From Fimenecus sp045631225 (GTDB taxonomy: Bacteria; Bacillota; Clostridia; Oscillospirales; Acutalibacteraceae), in contig JAZQUG010000004.1 of NCBI GenBank assembly GCA_045631225.1, positions 1-62,467 on the forward strand: DNA of 62,467 nucleotides. Direction: 5' to 3'. A program made the position numbers and the translations under genes. The notes beneath the pieces are model-generated. The model saw only the letters and a program-made list of their open reading frames with translations. It ran no database searches and was not told the origin of the DNA. This document shows positions 53,071 through 61,324 of the stretch, piece by piece. Position 1 is the first letter of the stretch, and each line of letters begins with the position of its first letter.

Positions 53071-54516
53071 ATGGAAAAAGGACTCAAGAAACAATACGGT
53101 CTTTTAATGGCTATCTGCATGGTTGTAGGTACCGTTGTAGGCTCAGGTGTTTTCTTTAAAGCTCAGGCAATTCTTCAAAAGACAAATGGTGATATGCCAA
53201 TGGGTATCATCGCATGGATTATCGGTGGCGCAGTTATGATTTTCTGTGTTCTCGCTTTCTGTGTTATGGCTCAGCAATACGAAAAGGTTAACGGACTTGT
53301 TGACTATGCTGAAGCAACAATCGGTAGCAAATATGCTTATTTTATGGGTTGGTTTGCTACTACAATTTACACTCCTGCAATGACATCAGTTCTTGCATGG
53401 CTTACTGCAAGATATTTCCTTACCTTCTTAGTGTCAGTTAATCCTGATTTACAGCTTGCAGGTGACCCTGTAACAGGTTCTGAAACATTCCTTCTTGCAG
53501 GATTTATTCTTATCTGCGTTTTTGCTGTTAACACACTTTCATCAAAGCTTGCAGGTAAGCTTCAGATTAGTGCTACATTCATTAAGCTTATTCCACTTCT
53601 TTTAATGGCTGTTGTTGGCACAATCTATGGTATTTCACACGATATAACAGGTGCTCCTGTTGACGCCGGCACTTCAATGCTTACATCAAACTTTGCAACA
53701 GGTACAGGCAACTATTCAGTTCTTTTCGGTGCTGTTGTTGCTACTGCATTTGCTTATGAAGGCTGGATTCTTGCTACATCAATCAACTCAGAAATCAAGG
53801 ATTCTAAAAAGAATCTTCCTATTGCTCTTGTATTAGGTGGTATCATTATTATCGCAATCTACCTCTTCTACTACATCGGTATTGCCGGTGGTGCTCCTGT
53901 TACAACACTTATGGAAACAGGTACAACAACTGCTTTCACAACTGTTTTCGGTAATGTTCTCGGTAACATCCTTAACCTCTTCGTTGCAGTTTCTTGTCTT
54001 GGTACACTTAACGGTCTTCTTATCGGTTGTATCCGTGGTATGTACTCAATTTCAGTTCGTGGCTTCGGACCAAAGGTTGACCTTATGAAACAGGTTGACC
54101 CTGCATCAGGTATGCCTTCAAACTCATGTATCATCGGTCTTGTAATCGTTGGTGCTTGGCTTGTTTACTTCTACGGCGGAAACCTTGCACCAACTCCTTG
54201 GTTCGGCAAGTTCAGCTTTGACTCATCAGAACTTCCAATCATCACAATCTATGCTCTTTACATTCCGATGTTCATTCAGTTCATGAGAAAAGAAAAGAAT
54301 CTTCCTGCAGTGAAGCGCTTTGTTCTTCCTGCACTCGGAATTATCGGTTCTGCTTTTATGGTATTTGCTGCTTTCTATTCACACGGTTATATGCCTTACC
54401 TTGCAGCAAAAGAAAATGGCGAATTCTCATGTCCGGTTCTTTTCTACCTTATCGTATTTGCAGTTATCATGGCAATCGGTATGCTTGTTATGAAGCCAAA
54501 GAAAAAAGCAAAATAA
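53071..54516 (+). CDS. APC-superfamily amino acid permease
   Basis: 481 residues with about 12 hydrophobic spans. Start pattern KQYGLLMAICMVVGTVVGSGVFFKAQAIL is the TM1 GxG substrate motif of APC transporters. A long conserved YEGWILATSINSEIKDSKKNLPIAL region follows TM6, typical of the LAT/serine-threonine exchanger group. ATG 53071 chosen; the one at 53059 lies within the ribosome binding region. Monocistronic with terminator at 54538. Confidence 0.92.
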   Translation: MEKGLKKQYGLLMAICMVVGTVVGSGVFFKAQAILQKTNGDMPMGIIAWIIGGAVMIFCVLAFCVMAQQYEKVNGLVDYAEATIGSKYAYFMGWFATTIYTPAMTSVLAWLTARYFLTFLVSVNPDLQLAGDPVTGSETFLLAGFILICVFAVNTLSSKLAGKLQISATFIKLIPLLLMAVVGTIYGISHDITGAPVDAGTSMLTSNFATGTGNYSVLFGAVVATAFAYEGWILATSINSEIKDSKKNLPIALVLGGIIIIAIYLFYYIGIAGGAPVTTLMETGTTTAFTTVFGNVLGNILNLFVAVSCLGTLNGLLIGCIRGMYSISVRGFGPKVDLMKQVDPASGMPSNSCIIGLVIVGAWLVYFYGGNLAPTPWFGKFSFDSSELPIITIYALYIPMFIQFMRKEKNLPAVKRFVLPALGIIGSAFMVFAAFYSHGYMPYLAAKENGEFSCPVLFYLIVFAVIMAIGMLVMKPKKKAK

Positions 54517-54537
54517 GACAAACACAAAATAAACATT

Positions 54538-54572
54538 CAGCCTGTGAGGAAAAACCTTACAGGCTGTTTTTT
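54538..54572 (+). terminator. Terminator after the permease
   Basis: CAGCCTGT-AGG with CCT-ACAGGCTG, followed by TTTTTTC. Confidence 0.9.
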
Positions 54573-54631
54573 CTTGAATTTTTTTGCATATTAATATATA
54601 ATAAATTCATATTGTGAGGGAGGTAATCACA

Positions 54632-55555
54632 ATGAATGTTTATAAAAGTGTATCAGAGTTAGTTGGCAGAACACCATTACTTGAATTATGTAATATTGAA
54701 AGTGAATTTGGACTTAAAGCAAATCTTTTTGCCAAACTTGAATATTTTAATCCTGCAGGTAGTGTCAAGGACAGAGTGGGTCTTAAAATGATTGTGGATG
54801 CCGAAGAAAAAGATATTCTTAAAAAAGGCTCTGTAATTATTGAGCCAACAAGTGGTAACACAGGTATAGGACTTGCTATGGTTGCTGCGTCAAAGGGATA
54901 TCGCCTTATCATTACAATGCCTGAAACAATGTCTGAGGAACGAAGAAAGCTTATTGCGGCTTATGGTGCTGAATTAGTCCTTACAGACGGAAGCAAGGGC
55001 ATGTCGGGTGCAATCGAAAAAGCAGAAGAATTGTCAAAAGAAATTCCAAACAGCATTGTTGCAGGACAATTTGTAAACCCTGCTAATCCACAGGCACATT
55101 TTAACACAACAGGACCTGAAATATGGGAAGATACAGACGGAACTGTCGACATTTTTGTTGCCGGTGTTGGTACCGGTGGTACAATAACAGGTACAGGTGA
55201 ATATCTTAAATCAAAAAACGAGAACATTAAAATTGTTGGAATTGAGCCATGTGACTCACCTGTTCTTTCAGGTGGTAAACCAGGACCTCATCCCTTACAG
55301 GGAATCGGTGCAGGATTTATTCCTGAAGTCCTTAACACAGAAATTATTGACGAAATCGTAACGGTTTCAGGTGAACAAGCCTATGAGTCCTCACGACTCC
55401 TTGCAAAAAAGGAAGGTATTCTTGTTGGAATTTCTTCAGGCGCAGCACTTCACGCTGCTATTGAGCTTGCAAAAAAAGAGGAGAATACAGACAAAAACAT
55501 TGTTGTACTTCTCCCCGATACAGGTGACAGATATTTGTCAACGGAATTATTTTAA
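54632..55555 (+). CDS. cysK: Cysteine synthase (O-acetylserine sulfhydrylase)
   Basis: 307 residues from ATG 54632, after GGGAGG. PLP enzyme: NPAGSVKDRVG (Schiff-base Lys), EPTSGNTGIGLA (substrate loop), GVGTGGTITGTG (phosphate loop), ISSGAALHAA. Makes cysteine from O-acetylserine and sulfide. CysM or a cystathionine beta-synthase-like variant cannot be separated by eye. No T-box or SAM riboswitch seen upstream. Confidence 0.93.
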   Translation: MNVYKSVSELVGRTPLLELCNIESEFGLKANLFAKLEYFNPAGSVKDRVGLKMIVDAEEKDILKKGSVIIEPTSGNTGIGLAMVAASKGYRLIITMPETMSEERRKLIAAYGAELVLTDGSKGMSGAIEKAEELSKEIPNSIVAGQFVNPANPQAHFNTTGPEIWEDTDGTVDIFVAGVGTGGTITGTGEYLKSKNENIKIVGIEPCDSPVLSGGKPGPHPLQGIGAGFIPEVLNTEIIDEIVTVSGEQAYESSRLLAKKEGILVGISSGAALHAAIELAKKEENTDKNIVVLLPDTGDRYLSTELF

Positions 55556-55573
55556 TTGAATAAGGCAAAAATT

Positions 55574-55600
55574 AAAGGTCATTCCGAAGAATGACCTTTT
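55574..55600. terminator. Terminator between cysK and proC
   Basis: AAAGGTCATTC / GAATGACCTTT hairpin with T-run; serves both convergent genes. Confidence 0.85.
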
Positions 55601-55603
55601 GTT

Positions 55604-56401
55604 TTATAACTTTTTATCCTTATCAAGTGATGCTTTTACTGCGTCCATAACTGATGTGTCAAAGCCTTCACTCTGGAGTTTTGCCACACCTTCGATAGTT
55701 GTTCCACCAGGTGAACAAACACTATTGATAAGTGCCCAAGGATTATTTTCCTTGTCTTCTAAAATCATTTTTGCACTACCCAGTACTGCTTGTGCACAAA
55801 TTTTAAGTGCTTCATCCTTTTTCATTCCGTTTTTAACAGCCTCACGAGCCATTGAATCAATGAACATATAGGAATAAGCAGGTGAACATCCTGCAATTAC
55901 ACCGAACAACGGAAACTGACTTTCAGAAAGCTCCATCACTTCACCAAAAGATTTGCAAAGACCTTTTACAAATAAAAGTGCATCATCAGTTGTATAATCA
56001 TTTTTGCAAACAGCACTCATAGAAGCACCGACTTTTGCATTGATGTTGGGCATTACACGGATAATTGATGTTTTTTCATTGAGAAAACTTCCGATAAAAT
56101 CAAGTGTTTTACCTGCACCAATTGAAACTACAACTGAATCCTTAATGTTATTCTTAATCTGTGGTAAAACAACAGGAAAAACCTGTGGTTTTACTGCAAG
56201 AACAACATATTCGCAGCTTTCTGCAAGTTCTTCTGCAGACGAGCTTAAATTCACGCCATATTCTTTATTGAGAAATTCAGCCTTTGATGTATCCACATCA
56301 AAAACACAGATATTTTCACCTTTAAGATATTCTGAGGATACAGCACCACCAATAATGGCAGTTGCCATATTGCCACAGCCGATAAAACCAAGCTTATACA
56401 T
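55604..56401 (-). CDS. proC: Pyrroline-5-carboxylate reductase
   Basis: 265 residues. NADPH Rossmann start LGFIGCGNMATAIIGG, VVLAVKPQVF, IIRVMPNINAKVGASM, ending with the proline-site helix motif INSVCSPGGTTIEGV. Last step of proline biosynthesis. Separated from mscL by 2 bp and transcribed after it. Confidence 0.95.
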   Translation of the reverse strand: MYKLGFIGCGNMATAIIGGAVSSEYLKGENICVFDVDTSKAEFLNKEYGVNLSSSAEELAESCEYVVLAVKPQVFPVVLPQIKNNIKDSVVVSIGAGKTLDFIGSFLNEKTSIIRVMPNINAKVGASMSAVCKNDYTTDDALLFVKGLCKSFGEVMELSESQFPLFGVIAGCSPAYSYMFIDSMAREAVKNGMKKDEALKICAQAVLGSAKMILEDKENNPWALINSVCSPGGTTIEGVAKLQSEGFDTSVMDAVKASLDKDKKL

Positions 56402-56403
56402 AA

Positions 56404-56862
56404 TTATTCAACATCTGATGTACAGTGACAGCACTTTGTGGCATCAATTGCGATTTCACTCTTACAGAATGGGCAAACCTTTGTTGTTGGAGCTTCTTCT
56501 ACAACAGGTTCTTCCTTAGCTGTCTTTGCTCTGAGAGTATTGATGCCCTTAACAAGGCAGAAAATAACGAATGCAACAATAAGGAAATCAAGGATAACTG
56601 CGATAAAGTTACCATATGTAAGAATTGCAGCACCTGCTTCTGTTGCTTCTTCGATTGTTGCATAGTCGCCACCATCAAGAGCTACAAACTTTGTTGTAAA
56701 GTCAGCACCCTTTAATGCAAGACCGATAAGTGGCATAATAATATCGTTTACAAGAGAGTTGATGATTTTCTGGAATGCACCACCGATAATAACGCCGACT
56801 GCAAGGTCGATTACGTTGCCACGCATAGCAAATTCTTTAAATTCTTTGAAAAATCCTTTCAT
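56404..56862 (-). CDS. mscL: Large-conductance mechanosensitive channel with C-terminal zinc ribbon
   Basis: 152 residues. MscL signature FKEFAMRGNVIDLAVGVIIGGAFQKIINSLVNDIIMPLIG (N-terminal helix and TM1), a periplasmic loop, TM2 (GNFIAVILDFLIVAFVIFCLVKGIN), then a linker and KVCPFCKSEIAIDATKCCHC, a cytoplasmic CxxC-CxxC ribbon in place of the usual short helical end. Emergency osmotic release valve. Confidence 0.95.
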   Translation of the reverse strand: MKGFFKEFKEFAMRGNVIDLAVGVIIGGAFQKIINSLVNDIIMPLIGLALKGADFTTKFVALDGGDYATIEEATEAGAAILTYGNFIAVILDFLIVAFVIFCLVKGINTLRAKTAKEEPVVEEAPTTKVCPFCKSEIAIDATKCCHCTSDVE

Positions 56863-56920
56863 TTTAAATCCTTCTTTCTTAAAAATTACGTGATAATTAT
56901 ATCAATTATTATTTTAAATT

Positions 56921-57805
56921 TCAATATTTTTTTACACCTGTTCCGTCAAAATCCGGTATAAAATCTGTCTTTGCAGATGACTTTTCCTGCATAAAACCAT
57001 TCTTTAGCCCTAAATCAAGGAAAAAGTCAACAACCTTGTTATATTCTGCTGTTGTGAGACGTCTGTTAAGCTCTTTAAAATCCTTGATATTTCCATAGGG
57101 AGTGTACTGACTCATAAGGCTTATATATGTATCGTCAGGCAGGTTTTCTTTTATCCACAAAAGGATATTTTTGCTTTCCTCAACATTGGCAGGTAAAACA
57201 AGATGACGAATTATAAGTCCTTTTTGTATAATCCCCTCTTTGAACTCGTTTTTGGGTTGTTGACGATGCATTTCAAGAATTGCATTACTTGTTTTTTCAA
57301 AATAATCAGGGCATTTTGCATATTTCTGTGATTTTTCACTACTATAATATTTTAAGTCAGGAAGAAAAACATCCACAAGACCTTCCAATTGCTTCAGTGT
57401 TTCAACATTATCGTATCCTGAACTGTTATATACAACGGGAACGGATGGCTTATATCTTGTTAGTGCATCAATTAAAATATGAGAGAAATGTGTGGGATTC
57501 ACAAAATCGATTGTATGTACCTGCTTTTCCTCAAGCTCTTTCATAATATCAACAAGTCGGTCTGTTGAAATCGTCTCACCTTTATTTTCGTGGCTTATGG
57601 GATAGTTCTGACAAAAGCAACATTTGAGGGAGCAACCTGAAAAGAAAATCGCACCTGTACCCTTTTCACCACTTATACAAGGCTCTTCCCAATTATGAAT
57701 ATCAGCACGGGCAAGAACAGGGTTCAGCGGCATTTTACAAAAGCCGTTACCTGTGCTTTCAGTTCTTTCTGTATTGCATTTTCTCGGACAAAGATTACAG
57801 AGCAT
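56921..57805 (-). CDS. Radical SAM protein, PflA-activase-like
   Basis: 294 residues. An N-terminal CNLCPRKC metal motif, then GAIFFSGCSLKCCFCQNYPIS with the CxxxCxxC cluster motif for the 4Fe-4S/SAM centre. Resembles the stand-alone pyruvate-formate-lyase-activase-like (AmmeMemoRadiSam-related) family. The protein partner is not evident here. Monocistronic. Confidence 0.9.
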   Translation of the reverse strand: MLCNLCPRKCNTERTESTGNGFCKMPLNPVLARADIHNWEEPCISGEKGTGAIFFSGCSLKCCFCQNYPISHENKGETISTDRLVDIMKELEEKQVHTIDFVNPTHFSHILIDALTRYKPSVPVVYNSSGYDNVETLKQLEGLVDVFLPDLKYYSSEKSQKYAKCPDYFEKTSNAILEMHRQQPKNEFKEGIIQKGLIIRHLVLPANVEESKNILLWIKENLPDDTYISLMSQYTPYGNIKDFKELNRRLTTAEYNKVVDFFLDLGLKNGFMQEKSSAKTDFIPDFDGTGVKKY

Positions 57806-57828
57806 GTTATCACCAACTTATTAAGAAT

Positions 57829-57992
57829 GAATTTCTAGAAATTCAATTCATGGAGCAAAGCGAGAATTCATGGTAACGCCAATTCATGGGTCGCAAATCA
57901 TCAATAAAAATGAATTGCAATAAATTGCATGAATTGATTTCATCATGATTTGTACTGTGTACATGAATTGCACCTAGCGGTGCATTTAATTT
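57829..57992. repeat. Dispersed-type repeat region with short palindromes
   Basis: GAATTTCTAGAAATTC (57829-57844, perfect), several AATTCATG direct copies, and hairpin TGCACC/GGTGCA (57969-57984) before coaX. Its GAATTG/CAATTC-rich text resembles dispersed repeats common in Clostridia intergenic DNA. No ORF. Confidence 0.5.
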
Positions 57993-58067
57993 ATTCTACC
58001 ACATACCCACTTGATAATCAAACTGTTTTAGAGTATAATATCTTCATTGATTTTGTGAGGTGATACT

Positions 58068-58832
58068 ATGCTTCTTACAATGGATATAGGAAATACCAAT
58101 ATTAACATCGGTCTTTTTCAGGGTGATGACCTTGCTTTGAGTGTAAGGCTCGGCACTGAAAGACATAAGACTGACGACCAGTATGCTATGGATTTCACTA
58201 ATATTTTTGTAATGCATAAAATTCAGTTTAACGAAATTTCAGGTGTTGTGATTTCTTCCGTTGTGCCTGAAATTACAGAATCCGTTACAAGTGCTATTAA
58301 AAAGCTTACGGGAAAGGATGCTCTTATTTTATCTCCCGGAGTTAAAACGGGACTTAATATTCTTATCGACAACCCTGCACAATTAGGTGCTGACTTAGCC
58401 GCCGGTGCTGTTGGTGCTGTGGCTGAATATCCTCTTCCTGCATTCATCATTGACCTTGGCACTGCAACAAAGGTTTGTGCAGTTGACAAAAATAAAGGGT
58501 TCAGAGGATGTATGATTGCCCCGGGAGTACAGATTTCTCTTAAAGCACTTACTGACACAAGTTCATTGCTTCCTACAATCAGTCTTGAGCCACCTAAAAA
58601 GGCTTGTGGTACAAATACTGTTGAAAGTATGCAGAGTGGTGTTGTACTCGGTACTGCAGCTATGATTGACGGTATTCTTGACAGATTCTGTGAGGAGCTT
58701 GGTGAACCTGCAACAATCGTTGCAACAGGTGGTCTTTCATATTTCATTTCACCTGTTTGTAAGCGAGAAATCGTATATGACCGTCACCTTATTTTAAAGG
58801 GACTTAAAGCAATTTACGAAAAGAACAATTAA
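58068..58832 (+). CDS. coaX: Type III pantothenate kinase
   Basis: 254 residues. LLTMDIGNTNINIGLF (phosphate loop), AQLGADLAAGAVGAVAEY, FIIDLGTATKVCAVD (second Asp loop), GCMIAPGVQISLKAL, ATGGLSYFI. First step of CoA synthesis. Co-oriented with the ECF S-component gene 66 bp downstream. Confidence 0.95.
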   Translation: MLLTMDIGNTNINIGLFQGDDLALSVRLGTERHKTDDQYAMDFTNIFVMHKIQFNEISGVVISSVVPEITESVTSAIKKLTGKDALILSPGVKTGLNILIDNPAQLGADLAAGAVGAVAEYPLPAFIIDLGTATKVCAVDKNKGFRGCMIAPGVQISLKALTDTSSLLPTISLEPPKKACGTNTVESMQSGVVLGTAAMIDGILDRFCEELGEPATIVATGGLSYFISPVCKREIVYDRHLILKGLKAIYEKNN

Positions 58833-58898
58833 ATAATTATTTTATCCATCAATTATTTGCGTTGCATCCATAGTGAGCAACAGCAAGGAGGAATATAA

Positions 58899-59492
58899 AT
58901 GGCAAACAAAAAAATTGACCGTAACAAAACGGTCAAGCTTACAACCGCAGGTATTCTTACCGCAGTTGTTATCGTATTTCAATTCATTGGTGCATCAATC
59001 AAATTCGGCACTTTTTCTGTATCACTTGTGCTTATCCCTATTGTTATCGGTGCAGCACTTGGCGGAAAAGGAGTCAGCACATGGTTAGGCTTTGTTTTCA
59101 GCGTTGTTGTGCTTCTTTCGGGAGATGCATCTGCTTTTCTCGTTATCAACCCGATAGGCACTGTTATAACAGTAATTCTTAAAGGCTCATTTGCCGGTTT
59201 AGTCGGTGGCTTTGCTTTTGAATTACTGAAAAAAATCAACACCTATTTTGCTGTTATTGTTTCAGCGATTCTTGTCCCTTTGACAAATACAGGCATTTTC
59301 CTTATCGGATGCAGACTTTTCTTCTTCGACACAATTCAAGAATGGGCTATGGGAATGGGCTTTGAAAATGCCTTCACCTATATGATTGTCGGTCTTGTAG
59401 GTATAAATTTCATTTTTGAACTTGTAATAAACATTATACTTTCACCGTCAGTTGTAGGAATCGTAAATATACTCAGCAAAAAGAGACACTAA
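58899..59492 (+). CDS. ECF transporter S component, probably for pantothenate
   Basis: 197 residues, about six spans with the S-component outline (LTTAGILTAVVIVFQFIGASIKFGTFSVSLVLIPIVIGAALGGKG; NPIGTVITVILKGSFAGLVGG). Strong AAGGAGG. Adjacent to coaX, so pantothenate (PanT-like) is the likely ligand by context. Needs an EcfAT module encoded elsewhere. Confidence 0.85.
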   Translation: MANKKIDRNKTVKLTTAGILTAVVIVFQFIGASIKFGTFSVSLVLIPIVIGAALGGKGVSTWLGFVFSVVVLLSGDASAFLVINPIGTVITVILKGSFAGLVGGFAFELLKKINTYFAVIVSAILVPLTNTGIFLIGCRLFFFDTIQEWAMGMGFENAFTYMIVGLVGINFIFELVINIILSPSVVGIVNILSKKRH

Positions 59493-59499
59493 AAATTTT

Positions 59500-59529
59500 G
59501 ACCACTCGTTTTGAGTGGTCTTTTATTTT
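59500..59529. terminator. Terminator after the S-component gene
   Basis: GACCACTC / GAGTGGTC hairpin followed by TTTTATTTT; between convergent genes. Confidence 0.9.
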
Positions 59530-60541
59530 ATATAACATTATTCTCTTTTAAAAATTCTATAGACTGATTTACCCATTGTCCTGCTTCCAGGCCATCTGCA
59601 AGTCCGAATCCGTGAACATTGCCACGATAAATATGAACTTCATTAACCACACCTTTTTCGTTCATGACCTTTTCTAATGTAAGACAATTCATTTCAGGAG
59701 GAACAATCGGGTCGTATTTCATTGAAAACAGAAACATCGGCGGATAATTTTTGTTGACAAGATTATGTACAGAAAGCTTGTCCGACAATTCTTTGCTATA
59801 GCCTTTACCAAGAAAGATTTTATCACAAGTAATACCGAAATCCTTACATTTAAGGTCAGTCATAGGGTAACCACCGATTACTGCATCCGGTTTTCCGTTT
59901 ATATGGCTTAAATCACCTGTCATTTCTCTTAATTCCTCATAGACACCGCTGACGCTCGTTACAAGGTGACCACCTGCCGAAAATCCCACTGCAATAACCT
60001 GATTTTCTATTATATTCCATTTTTCTGCATTATTACGAACCGTCTGGATTGCCCTTATAAAATCCAGCTGAGGACAAGGATAACGACACGGTGATGTACG
60101 ATAACACACTATTACTGCGTGAAAGCCAAGCTCGTTGAAGCGTTTTGCAATATCGACGCCCTCATGCTCCATACAAACATGGAGATATGCACCACCCGGA
60201 GCAATGACAACCACAGGTGCTTTTTTATTGTCTAAAAGAAACGGAACTATATATGGCTTTCTCTCACCGTCATAAAGCGGAATATCTTTTTCTTCCCAAA
60301 GCAGGATACTGCGAGAATCTGTTACAGGTATAACATTGTCCTCACCGTTAAAATATCCCACCAAATCTTTAGCAAAGCCCTTCATTCCTTTTGGTGCAAG
60401 TCTTTCGATTGTACTGAATTTAAACGGCTCCATAAGTCGCATAATTCTGTTAATTTCCGGTACAGACGAATAACTCTCCAACCAGAAATTCGCACTCTTA
60501 TCCCGTCTTACATCTCGAAGCTTTTGTTCCATTGTAATCAT
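59528..60541 (-). CDS. Alpha/beta hydrolase (BD-FAE/esterase-like)
   Basis: 337 residues from ATG 60541 after GGAGGTG. Catalytic Ser in AVGFSAGGHLVTSVSG, oxyanion region VVVIAPGGAYLHVCMEHEG, acid KYDPIVPPEMN, His in GNVHGFGLADG. Acts on esters, perhaps acylated sugars. Overlap/close spacing with ylmH gives a two-gene unit. Confidence 0.9.
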   Translation of the reverse strand: MITMEQKLRDVRRDKSANFWLESYSSVPEINRIMRLMEPFKFSTIERLAPKGMKGFAKDLVGYFNGEDNVIPVTDSRSILLWEEKDIPLYDGERKPYIVPFLLDNKKAPVVVIAPGGAYLHVCMEHEGVDIAKRFNELGFHAVIVCYRTSPCRYPCPQLDFIRAIQTVRNNAEKWNIIENQVIAVGFSAGGHLVTSVSGVYEELREMTGDLSHINGKPDAVIGGYPMTDLKCKDFGITCDKIFLGKGYSKELSDKLSVHNLVNKNYPPMFLFSMKYDPIVPPEMNCLTLEKVMNEKGVVNEVHIYRGNVHGFGLADGLEAGQWVNQSIEFLKENNVI

Positions 60542-60542
60542 C

Positions 60543-61277
60543 TTAAAACACCTCCACACTTATAACAAATCGGTCTTTTTTTGTAGTCCTGAGAACTCCC
60601 TTATAAATAAATCTGCCGAATCCGCGTACAGAAATCTTATCATTTACATTAACAGTTGCCGACGGACTCTGTTTTACTGCACCATTCACAAAAACCTTTT
60701 CCGTATTAAAAAGTGGCAAAACCTGACTTCGTGACATCTTATAAATTGCCGAAACAATCACGTCAAGTCTTTCCGACGATACAATTATTTCTCTGTTTTC
60801 AGGTTGTGGAAGTGCATTTACGGGTATATTATCGGTCACTTCACATTTAACTGTTGTATGCCTTACTTGAGTAAGATTTTCAATGATATAGTCCGAAATT
60901 GTATCAAAGCAGAAAAGATAGCCACAATTTTCACTGATTATTATGTCACCCAACACTTCACGACGAATCCCAAGCCCCATAAGTGAACCTAAAAAATCAC
61001 GATGAGTTAAATTATCGGCAAATTTCTGATTAACAGGCTTTATGAGAATACATTTTACAGGATAATCGGTGTTGTCGGTAAGATATTCTCTGTCACCAAA
61101 GCAAGCAACACACCTTTCAGCATCTTCATATCCGCCCCAAAGTGTTACAGGCACAGAAAAACGAACAGCACAAAGCTCTGATATTTCGGAAAGTCCTAAA
61201 AAATCGGAATATACAGTATATCCTCGTTCATTTGAACGTTGTGCTAATTCTTCAAATCGTTTTTGTTTTTCTGTCAT
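60543..61277 (-). CDS. ylmH: YlmH-type S4-domain RNA-binding protein
   Basis: 244 residues from ATG 61277 with GGTGA upstream. YlmH-like N-terminal region (VTLWGGYEDAERCVACFG; HRDFLGSLMGLGIRREVLGDI), then a C-terminal S4 domain (VLPLFNTEKVFVNGAVKQSPSATVNVNDKISVRGFGRF). Ribosome-associated RNA-binding protein of Firmicutes. Precedes the hydrolase gene. Confidence 0.9.
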   Translation of the reverse strand: MTEKQKRFEELAQRSNERGYTVYSDFLGLSEISELCAVRFSVPVTLWGGYEDAERCVACFGDREYLTDNTDYPVKCILIKPVNQKFADNLTHRDFLGSLMGLGIRREVLGDIIISENCGYLFCFDTISDYIIENLTQVRHTTVKCEVTDNIPVNALPQPENREIIVSSERLDVIVSAIYKMSRSQVLPLFNTEKVFVNGAVKQSPSATVNVNDKISVRGFGRFIYKGVLRTTKKDRFVISVEVF

Positions 61278-61293
61278 TTGGTTCACCAAAAAC

Positions 61294-61320
61294 GGCGGGG
61301 GTCAAGCCCCCGCCCTACCA
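61294..61320. repeat. GC-rich hairpin repeat
   Basis: GGCGGGGG / CCCCCGCC around TCAAG, with CCCTACCA at the edge, similar to the 50753-50829 repeat boundary. It may also terminate the polyamine gene on the minus strand. Confidence 0.55.
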
Positions 61321-61324
61321 TAGT

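Noticed and set aside
57829..57992. CRISPR-like short repeats
   Set aside because: The AATTCATG copies are irregularly spaced, have no constant spacer length and no cas genes are near.
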